A stretch of 5,423 bases of DNA from Solirubrobacteraceae bacterium (GTDB taxonomy: Bacteria; Actinomycetota; Thermoleophilia; Solirubrobacterales; Solirubrobacteraceae): assembly GCA_030447005.1 (NCBI GenBank), contig JAUJME010000119.1:1-5423 (forward strand), read 5' to 3'. A program made the translations under genes and the position numbers. Position 1 is the stretch's first letter. Every line of letters starts with the position of its first letter. The notes under the pieces are model-generated. The model had not been told where the DNA came from, made no database searches, and saw nothing but the letters and a program-made list of their open reading frames with translations. Of this stretch, positions 1 to 4,613 are shown piece after piece.

Positions 1-907
1 CGTTCGGGTTGGAGAGGATGACCTCGACCGCGCTGGTGATCGCCTCGGCCTTCGACCCGCCGCCCGCGTCGAGGAAGTTCGCGGGCGAGCCGCCGTACTG
101 GGCGACGACGTCGAGCGTCGACATGACCAGGCCGGCGCCGTTGCCGAGGATGCCGATGTCGCCGTCGAGCTTGACGTAGGTGAGGTCGCGCTCGCGCGCC
201 ATGCGCTCCTGCGGGTCCTCGTTGCCCGTGTCGCGCAGCCCGGCGTTGTCCGGGTGGCGGTAGAGCGCGTTGGCGTCGAGCGTCACCTTGGCGTCGAGCG
301 CGGCGACCTTGCGATCGGCGGTGACGATGAGCGGGTTGACCTCGACGAGCATCGCGTCCTCGCCGACGAACGCGTCGTAGAGCCTGGACAGCAGCGCGCC
401 GACCGGCCGCACGACGTCGCCCGCCACGCCGGCCTCGAACGCGAGGCGCCGGCCGTGGAAGTCCTGGAAGCCGAGGAGGGGATCGACGTGCAGCCGCGCG
501 ATCGCCTTCGGGTCGCGCTCGGCGACCTCCTCGATGTCCATGCCGCCCTGCGTGGAGAGCATGAACAGCGGCGCCTTGGCCGCGCGGTCGAAGACGATCG
601 ACGCGTAGTACTCCTCGGCGATGTCGCTTGCCGCCTCGATCCACACCTCGTGGACCGTGAAGCCCTTGATGTCCATCCCGAGGATCGCCTCGGCGTGCTC
701 GCGCGCCTCGGACTCGTCGTTGGCGACCTTGATCCCGCCGGCCTTGCCGCGCCCGCCGATCTGGACCTGCGCCTTGACGACGCAGGGGTAGCCGATGCGC
801 TCCGCGGCCGCGACCGCCTCGTCGACCGTCCGGGCCGGCTCGCCCGACGGGACGGGGACGCCGTGCCGGGCGAACAGCTGCTTGCCCTGGTACTCGAGAA
901 GGTCCAT
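1..907 (-). CDS. sucC: Succinyl-CoA synthetase (ADP/GDP-forming) beta subunit, partial (C-terminus off the left edge)
   Basis: Beta subunit of succinyl-CoA synthetase, which makes succinate plus ATP or GTP from succinyl-CoA in the TCA cycle as a complex with SucD. The reverse strand from ATG 905-907 reads MDLLEYQGKQLFARHGVPVP, the classic SucC N-terminus. The ATP-grasp region follows: KAQVQIGGRGKAGG with Arg53, then EVNPL (Glu189, Asn191), which with the Asp of ALDAK supplies Mg-nucleotide ligands in characterised SucC. The NGAGLVMSTLD and ANFLDAGGG blocks open the C-terminal ligase domain. 302 residues are visible; full proteins have about 375-390, so roughly 80 are missing, including the NIFGGI-type phosphohistidine-facing loop. 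The usual partner sucD would lie further left, outside the window. The start is well fixed: alignment begins at this Met and a -10-like TAGAGT lies 11 nt upstream. No lesion is seen. Nucleotide preference cannot be told. Confidence 0.97.
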   Translation of the reverse strand, partial: MDLLEYQGKQLFARHGVPVPSGEPARTVDEAVAAAERIGYPCVVKAQVQIGGRGKAGGIKVANDESEAREHAEAILGMDIKGFTVHEVWIEAASDIAEEYYASIVFDRAAKAPLFMLSTQGGMDIEEVAERDPKAIARLHVDPLLGFQDFHGRRLAFEAGVAGDVVRPVGALLSRLYDAFVGEDAMLVEVNPLIVTADRKVAALDAKVTLDANALYRHPDNAGLRDTGNEDPQERMARERDLTYVKLDGDIGILGNGAGLVMSTLDVVAQYGGSPANFLDAGGGSKAEAITSAVEVILSNPN

Positions 908-918
908 GAGGGGCGCGG

Positions 919-924
919 ACTCTA
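919..924 (-). promoter_or_regulatory. Candidate -10 element (TAGAGT) for sucC
   Basis: Read on the minus strand, TAGAGT fits the bacterial -10 pattern TANNNT and ends 11 nt before the sucC ATG. Initiation about 7 nt downstream would leave a leader of only a few bases, too short for a Shine-Dalgarno site, so sucC would be leaderless or nearly so. It shares TA (923-924) with the opposite-strand hexamer TACAAT. No convincing -35 box is visible. The same TAGAGTCC string precedes the GNAT gene at 3879. Confidence 0.55.
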
Positions 925-928
925 CAAT
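923..928 (+). promoter_or_regulatory. Candidate -10 element (TACAAT) for the HAD-MBL-VOC operon
   Basis: TACAAT differs from the consensus TATAAT at one base and is one of very few A/T-rich stretches in the window. It ends 11 nt before the ATG at 940, mirroring exactly the 11-nt spacing on the sucC side. The first coding base is expected within about 0-5 nt of the transcription start. There is no purine-rich Shine-Dalgarno sequence between the hexamer and the ATG (929-939 is C-rich), which supports a leaderless mRNA. No clear -35 box is seen at the expected distance. Confidence 0.6.
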
Positions 929-939
929 CCCCGCTCCGC

Positions 940-1620
940 ATGGCACTGCCCAAGGACATCAAGTGGGTGACGTTCGACGTCTACGGCACCCTCATCGACT
1001 GGGAGAAGGGCGTCCTGGAGGCCTTTCAGAAGGAGGCCGCCCGCGACGACTTCGCCCTCGACAAGAACGAGCTCATCCCGATGTTCCACGAGATCTCGCG
1101 CGAGGTCGAGGGAGGGTCGTACGAGCTGTACGCCGAGGTGCTACGCCGCACGGCGGTGGAGATGGCCAAGCGGATGGGCTGGGCGCTCGAGCCCTCGCGC
1201 TCGGGCTTCCTGCCCGACAGCGTCCAGCGCTGGCCGGCGTTCCGCGAGTCCAACCCGAACGTCGCGCGGTTCGTCAAGAGGTTCCAGACCGGGCTCATCT
1301 CGAACGTCGACGACAAGCTGCTCGGCCAGACGCGACGGCACATCAACCACGACTACGAGCTCGTGGTGACCGCCCAGCAGGTGCGCTCCTACAAGCCCGA
1401 CCCGGCGCACTTCAAGGAGTTCGCCCGCCGGATCGGCGGCAAGAAGGGCTGGGTGCACGTCGCGTCGTCGTACTACCACGACGTCGAGCCGTGCCTGAAG
1501 GACCGCGTCCCCGTGGTCTGGGTCAACCGGCACGGCGAGGAGCTCGCGGGCCGCAAGAAGCCGGACGCCGAGGTCGCCTCGCTGGCCGAGGCCGCCAAGC
1601 TGCTCGGCGCGGCCAAGTAG
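940..1620 (+). CDS. HAD-superfamily hydrolase, haloacid dehalogenase type II-like (subfamily IA)
   Basis: A 226-residue soluble protein of the haloacid dehalogenase superfamily, of the usual length for L-2-haloacid dehalogenase-like members (220-240). Motif I is FDVYGTLIDW with nucleophile Asp13. The residue two after it is Tyr15, as in dehalogenases, and not the Asp acid/base of HAD phosphatases. An alpha-helical cap spans about residues 20-100. Motif II is LISNVDD (Ser121, Asn122), motif III SYKPDP (Lys152), motif IV ASSYYHDVEPC (Asp181). The C-terminal VWVNRHGEE stretch resembles the WINRTG segment of L-DEX. By my hand alignment the dehalogenase residues Arg41 and Asn177 are replaced by about His50 and Tyr178, so dehalogenation is doubtful and the substrate unknown. 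ATG 940 is chosen because the motif begins 12 residues in and a -10 hexamer lies just upstream. It is the first gene of a probable operon; the MBL gene follows after 31 bp. Confidence 0.9.
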   Translation: MALPKDIKWVTFDVYGTLIDWEKGVLEAFQKEAARDDFALDKNELIPMFHEISREVEGGSYELYAEVLRRTAVEMAKRMGWALEPSRSGFLPDSVQRWPAFRESNPNVARFVKRFQTGLISNVDDKLLGQTRRHINHDYELVVTAQQVRSYKPDPAHFKEFARRIGGKKGWVHVASSYYHDVEPCLKDRVPVVWVNRHGEELAGRKKPDAEVASLAEAAKLLGAAK

Positions 1621-1636
1621 CCCGGCGGCGGCCGGG
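1621..1636 (+). other. GC hairpin immediately after the HAD stop codon
   Basis: CCCGGC (1621-1626), loop GGCG (1627-1630) and GCCGGG (1631-1636) form a perfect 6-bp stem starting at the base after the TAG stop. No T-tract follows, so it is not a canonical intrinsic terminator. It could be a partial attenuator or mRNA-stabilising element inside the operon, or chance in GC-rich DNA. Confidence 0.3.
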
Positions 1637-1651
1637 CGGTCGGCGGGCGCC

Positions 1652-2413
1652 GTGCGGGTCGTCTCCGTCCATCCGGACGTGCTCGTCGCGACGAGCCGGG
1701 TGTGGCAGACCACGTGCACGATCGTCCGGTCGGGCGACGAGGCGTTCGTCGTCGACTCCCCCGTCTTCCCCGACGAGCTCGAGCTGCTGCCGGCGCTCCT
1801 CGAGCAGGCCGGGTACGGGTTCAGCGGCCTGCTCGCCACCCACGGCGACTGGGACCACCTGCTGGGACGGCTCGCCTTCCCGGGCGCCGCGCTCGGCGTG
1901 GCCGAGACGACGGCGGCACGGCTGACCGGCGGCGCGGGCGAGGCCGCCCGGGCGCTGCGGTCGTTCGACGGCGAGCACTACGTCGTGCGCGCTTCGCCGC
2001 TGTCGCTCGGCCAGGTCGAGGCGCTGCCCGTCCCCGGGCACCTGGGTCTGGGCGACCACGAGCTCGAGCTGCACCCGGCCGACGGGCACACGCCGGACGG
2101 CATGGCGGTGCTCGTGCCGTGGGCGCAGGTGCTGATCTGCGGCGACTTCCTCTCGCCGGTCGAGATCCCGATGCTCTCGGAGGGCGGGTCGCGCAGCGCG
2201 TACCTGGCCACGCTGCGCCGCCTCGAGGCGCTGCTCGACCGCGCCGCGGTCGTCGTCCCCGGCCACGGCGAGCCGCTCGACGGCGTGCGCGCCCAGGCCG
2301 TCCTGCGCGAGGACGTCGCCTACCTCGAGGCGCTGCCCGACGCGCGGCTTCCGCTCGCCCGCCGGGACGAGGCGCAGCAGCGGATCCACCGCGCCAACGT
2401 GGAGCGGCTGTGA
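1652..2413 (+). CDS. MBL-fold metallo-hydrolase with an HxDxDH metal motif
   Basis: A 253-residue metallo-beta-lactamase-fold hydrolase, probably cytosolic since no signal peptide is seen. The fold signatures appear in order: strand AFVVDSP (31-37) with the typical Asp35, the metal motif THGDWDH (His64, Asp66, Asp68, His69), DGHTPDGM (His146), CGDF (Asp165) and VPGHGEP (His205). The second His of the canonical HxHxDH is Asp66, so one site-1 ligand is changed. All other expected ligands are present, so a metal site and hydrolase activity remain plausible. The substrate is unknown. A short helical C-terminal tail (212-253) is rich in Arg, Glu and Ala; there is no glyoxalase II C-terminal domain. 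The GTG start follows a 31-bp gap without a clear Shine-Dalgarno; it fits the beginning of the fold, but the exact start is uncertain. The stop overlaps the next gene's start (GTGA), implying translational coupling. Confidence 0.9.
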   Translation: MRVVSVHPDVLVATSRVWQTTCTIVRSGDEAFVVDSPVFPDELELLPALLEQAGYGFSGLLATHGDWDHLLGRLAFPGAALGVAETTAARLTGGAGEAARALRSFDGEHYVVRASPLSLGQVEALPVPGHLGLGDHELELHPADGHTPDGMAVLVPWAQVLICGDFLSPVEIPMLSEGGSRSAYLATLRRLEALLDRAAVVVPGHGEPLDGVRAQAVLREDVAYLEALPDARLPLARRDEAQQRIHRANVERL

Positions 2414-2766
2414 TCCAGCACGTCGCCCTCGAGGTGAGCGAGGACGCCACGGACGCCGAGGTGGCGTTCTGGGGGCTCCTCGGCTTCGCCGAGGTGGCGC
2501 CGCCGGGCGCGCTGCGCGCCCGGTCGCGGTGGGTCGAGCGAGCCGGCACGCAGATCCACCTGCTGCTCGCCGCCGACGCGGTGGCGCCGCCGAGCGGGCA
2601 TGTGGCCGTCGTCGCCGGGGACTACGCCGCGACGCTCGAGCGGCTGGTCGACGCCGGGTTCGCGCCCGACGCGCGCGAGGAGCACTGGGGTGCGCCGCGC
2701 TGCTTCGTCCGCTCGCCGGCGGGCCATCGCGTCGAGGTGATGGCGCGCGCGCCGTCTGCCGCCTGA
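2410..2766 (+). CDS. VOC-superfamily (glyoxalase/bleomycin resistance-like) protein
   Basis: A 118-residue single-chain vicinal oxygen chelate protein with two beta-alpha-beta-beta-beta modules: residues about 1-56 (IQHVALEVS, then FWGLLGF, then TQIHLLLA) and about 62-112 (SGHVAVVAGD, then LVDAGF, then RCFVRSPAGHRVEVM). Potential metal ligands are His4, His50, His64 and Glu109, a pattern comparable to the H/E/H/E site of glyoxalase I and the H/H/E site of FosA. The FosA catalytic Thr two residues after the first His is Ala6 here, so fosfomycin modification is unlikely. The GTG at 2410 is chosen because the fold starts there and the codon overlaps the MBL stop by 4 bp. This implies coupled translation and similar expression of the two proteins. 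Substrate unknown: small-molecule isomerase, lyase, dioxygenase or binding protein are all possible. Confidence 0.85.
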   Translation: MIQHVALEVSEDATDAEVAFWGLLGFAEVAPPGALRARSRWVERAGTQIHLLLAADAVAPPSGHVAVVAGDYAATLERLVDAGFAPDAREEHWGAPRCFVRSPAGHRVEVMARAPSAA

Positions 2767-2816
2767 CCGACGCGGCCGCCTCACCGCGGCTGAACGGGCT
2801 CGAGAGCGGGCAGACC

Positions 2817-3377
2817 ATGAGCATGACCGACGATCTTCCCCGCCGCACCCGCCTCGGCCGCGCCGGCGCGCTGCTCGCCGGTGCCGCCGTCTACGCGCTG
2901 CTCGTCTACGGACCGCTCGAGTTCTACTGGACGCCGTTCCTGCTCGGCGTCGCCTACCTCGTCGCCGCCGCGGCGGGGGGCCGCCGCGGCGGCCTGTGGG
3001 CGACCGGCCTCGTCCTGGCCGGCTGGGGGGTCGGCGTGCTCCTGCCCAACGAGCTCGGCGTCGCCGTGAGCCCGGGCGACGGGTACCTCATCGGCGTCGG
3101 CGCGGCGGTGATCGTCGGAGGGCTGCTCGTCCGCCGCGGCTTCGAGATCGGCCTGATCGGGGTCGGGGCGACCGCGCTGGCCGCCGGCCTCATCCACACC
3201 TTCGCGGGCGACGAGATCGCGGCCCTGGTCAAGCCGTGGCCCTACGTCGTGCTGCTCGCCGTCGTCGGTGCGGTCAACCTCGCCTTCGCGCTCGCTCCCC
3301 GGTCGAGCGAGAGCCGGTCGACGGACGCCGGCCCGAGGCTCGGCTCGACGGCGCGAGAGCCCTCGCCGACGACGTAG
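2817..3377 (+). CDS. Six-helix integral membrane protein of unknown function
   Basis: I do not recognise a family. The 186-residue product has a short charged N-terminus (TDDLPRRTRLGR) followed by about six hydrophobic segments at roughly residues 16-33, 38-53, 60-76, 88-105, 111-128 and 141-160. A hydrophilic tail (161-186) is rich in Ser, Arg and Pro. Positive residues at 9-15, 56-57 and 106-107 and the C-terminal Arg residues favour a cytoplasmic N-terminus and C-terminus by the positive-inside rule. Polar or aromatic residues in or near the membrane (Glu35, Trp38, Glu110, His127) might matter, but no transporter motif is visible. ATG 2817 is preferred over a second ATG at 2823; a weak purine stretch (GAGAG, 2802-2806) is the only Shine-Dalgarno candidate. 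It lies 50 bp after the VOC gene and could be cotranscribed with it. Translation is clean throughout and the start is moderately certain. Confidence 0.75.
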   Translation: MSMTDDLPRRTRLGRAGALLAGAAVYALLVYGPLEFYWTPFLLGVAYLVAAAAGGRRGGLWATGLVLAGWGVGVLLPNELGVAVSPGDGYLIGVGAAVIVGGLLVRRGFEIGLIGVGATALAAGLIHTFAGDEIAALVKPWPYVVLLAVVGAVNLAFALAPRSSESRSTDAGPRLGSTAREPSPTT

Positions 3378-3391
3378 GGCGATCGCCGCCC
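3377..3391. terminator. Possible bidirectional hairpin between convergent genes
   Basis: GGGCG (3377-3381), loop ATCGC and CGCCC (3387-3391) form a 5-bp stem in the 19-bp gap between the membrane protein gene and the convergent GNAT gene. The overlapping perfect palindrome GGCGATCGCC (3378-3387) offers an alternative fold. No T-tract exists on either strand, so this would be a non-canonical terminator at best. A near-identical stem lies at the other convergent junction (4597-4613). Confidence 0.3.
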
Positions 3392-3396
3392 GCGGG

Positions 3397-3879
3397 TCAG
3401 CCGTCCGCCCGCTCGAGGTGCAGCCGCATGAAGAGGTTGCGCCCGCCGTAGCGGTCGTCCTGGGCGTCGAAGCCGAACGACCGGTAGAGCGCCTGGGCGG
3501 CGGCGTTGTGGTCGTTGGCGTCGAGCTCGACGCGCCGGCAGCCGCGCTCGCGGGCGAGGTCGACGACCGCCTCGACGAGCGCCCGGCCGAGCCCGCCGCC
3601 CCGCGCGTCCTCGCGCACGAACAGGTCCTCGAGCAGGCAGTCGTCGGCCGCCCACCAGATCCCGTAGCGGAAGCGCACCTGCGCGACGCCCGCGGGCGGG
3701 CTGTCGCTGTCGGCGGCCCCGAGCAGGTACGCGGTGTTCGGGTCCTCGATCAGGCGGTCGACGCCCGCGAGGAACGCGTTGTCGGACGGCCACGTGACGC
3801 CGAGGTGGTCGCGGAAGTCGACGAGCAGCTGCCCGACCACCTCGGCCTCGTGCGGCTCGGCGCGCCAGACGATCGCCAT
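3397..3879 (-). CDS. GNAT-family N-acetyltransferase
   Basis: A 160-residue acetyl-CoA-dependent acetyltransferase of the usual GNAT length. The acetyl-CoA pyrophosphate loop (motif A) follows strand LLEDLFV as REDARGGGLGRA, with the R-x-x-G-x-G core at Arg93-Gly98. Motif B is NAAAQALYRSFGF (125-137), with the commonly catalytic Tyr at 132. The N-terminal part (MAIVWRAEPHEAEVVGQLL) is the typical first strand and helix. The acceptor (amino acid, polyamine, antibiotic or protein) cannot be told. The frame stays open far upstream, but the ATG at 3877-3879 is clearly the start: homology begins there and a -10-like TAGAGT lies 8 nt upstream, implying a leaderless mRNA. The gene is divergent from the methyltransferase-like gene (46-bp gap) and convergent with the membrane protein gene (19-bp gap). 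Confidence 0.93.
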   Translation of the reverse strand: MAIVWRAEPHEAEVVGQLLVDFRDHLGVTWPSDNAFLAGVDRLIEDPNTAYLLGAADSDSPPAGVAQVRFRYGIWWAADDCLLEDLFVREDARGGGLGRALVEAVVDLARERGCRRVELDANDHNAAAQALYRSFGFDAQDDRYGGRNLFMRLHLERADG

Positions 3880-3887
3880 GCGGCGGG

Positions 3888-3893
3888 ACTCTA
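3888..3893 (-). promoter_or_regulatory. Candidate -10 element (TAGAGT) for the GNAT gene
   Basis: On the minus strand TAGAGT matches TANNNT and ends 8 nt before the GNAT ATG, so initiation would fall at or within a base or two of the start codon. The hexamer and following bases (TAGAGTCCCGC) nearly repeat those in front of sucC (TAGAGTCCGC). No -35 box is recognised. Confidence 0.55.
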
Positions 3894-3912
3894 GGCGAGG
3901 CCGCCGCGCGAT

Positions 3913-3918
3913 TAGCCT
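3913..3918 (+). promoter_or_regulatory. Candidate -10 element (TAGCCT) for the methyltransferase-like gene
   Basis: TAGCCT fits TANNNT and ends 7 nt before the GTG at 3926, the spacing expected if transcription starts on the first base of the start codon. ATTAG at 3911-3915 is the only A/T-rich patch nearby. The match is weaker than the other three candidates and no -35 box is seen. Confidence 0.4.
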
Positions 3919-3925
3919 GCAGCGG

Positions 3926-4606
3926 GTGCTGCGCCAGGCCGCCGACCGCATCGCCTCGACCGTCGGAGACGGCGACCTGGTGCTGCAGGTGGGCGTGGCG
4001 CCGGGCGCGGCGTTCGCGCGCGCCGACTGGGTCCTCGACCACGGCGCGTACGAGCCTGACGGCGACGCGCGCTTCAGCCGCCGCACGTGGGTGACACGGG
4101 ATGTCTGCGCGCGCGAGCCGTGGCCGTTTGCCGCCGGCCACTTCGCCTTCGCGGTCTGCACGTCGCTGGCCCGGCTGCGCGACCCGATCGGCGTCTGCGC
4201 CGAGCTCGCGCGCGTCGCGCGCGCGGGATACGTCGAGGTTCCGACGATCGAGCACGAGCTGGCGGCGGGCGCGGAGCGGTGGCTGTGCGACGTGGTCGAC
4301 GCCGAGCTGGTGTTCACGTTCAAGCCCGCCGCCCTGCACGAGGACCCGCGCCTGCGCGTCCCGGCCCGCTGGACCGCGCGCCTGGAGGACACCGAGCGCG
4401 TGCACGCGCTGTTCTGGGAGCACCGGTTGCCGGCGCGCGAGCGCCTCGTCGACACCGGCGCGCTCGCCTCCGAGCTCGCCGAGCGCCTGCGCCGGCGCTT
4501 CGAGCCCTCCTCGGCCGAGGTCGCGCTCACCGAGGCGCGGCGGCTCGGCGGGCTGGCCGGCCAGGCCGCGTGGCGGCGCGTCGAGGACCTGCGCGGCGGG
4601 CGTTAG
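3926..4606 (+). CDS. SAM-dependent methyltransferase-like protein (class I fold, eroded motifs)
   Basis: A 226-residue protein resembling class I (type 11-like) SAM methyltransferases. Strand 1 and the nucleotide loop read DLVLQVGVAPG (17-27), followed by ADWVLD (33-38), where Asp38 sits at the usual SAM-ribose acidic position. Then come RDVCAREPWPF (58-68), FAFAVCTSLARLRDP (73-87) and the helix-strand LARVARAGYVEVP (94-106), typical of this family. Deviations: Gln21 where motif I usually has Asp/Glu, Val24 and Ala25 in the Gly loop, and Ala74 where FDF/FDV normally has Asp. The tail (176-226) is helical and rich in Arg, Ala and Glu. The frame is open further upstream, but GTG 3926 begins the fold and lies 7 nt after a -10-like hexamer. 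Its stop overlaps the convergent carboxylase stop by 4 bp. Substrate unknown; a non-catalytic methyltransferase-fold protein is possible. Confidence 0.75.
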   Translation: MLRQAADRIASTVGDGDLVLQVGVAPGAAFARADWVLDHGAYEPDGDARFSRRTWVTRDVCAREPWPFAAGHFAFAVCTSLARLRDPIGVCAELARVARAGYVEVPTIEHELAAGAERWLCDVVDAELVFTFKPAALHEDPRLRVPARWTARLEDTERVHALFWEHRLPARERLVDTGALASELAERLRRRFEPSSAEVALTEARRLGGLAGQAAWRRVEDLRGGR

Positions 4607-4613
4607 CCGCCCG
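4597..4613. terminator. Hairpin centred on two overlapping convergent stop codons
   Basis: CGGGCG (4597-4602), loop TTAGC and CGCCCG (4608-4613) form a 6-bp perfect stem. The loop holds both stop codons: TAG of the methyltransferase-like gene (4604-4606) and TAA of the carboxylase (4605-4603, minus). No T-tract is present, so terminator function is uncertain; part of the stem is also constrained by coding. Confidence 0.3.

Noticed and set aside
254..970. Long plus-strand open frame (238 codons) opposite sucC
   Set aside because: It lies antisense to the clearly conserved sucC, and its translation is low-complexity Arg/Asp/Leu/Val-rich, typical of the complement of GC-biased codons.
2772..2779. 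GCGGCCGC palindrome after the VOC gene, considered as an operator
   Set aside because: Short GC palindromes are frequent by chance at this composition, and no second copy or nearby promoter supports a regulatory role.
1523..2848. Minus-strand open frame of 441 codons across the MBL and VOC genes
   Set aside because: The product is Arg/Ala/Pro low-complexity, covers two recognisable plus-strand genes and their junction, and has no domain signature.
3242..4530. Two long minus-strand open frames (377 and 393 codons) running through the GNAT gene
   Set aside because: One is the GNAT frame extended upstream through the methyltransferase-like gene; only the part from ATG 3879 shows GNAT homology. 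The other is a shadow frame rich in Arg and Pro.
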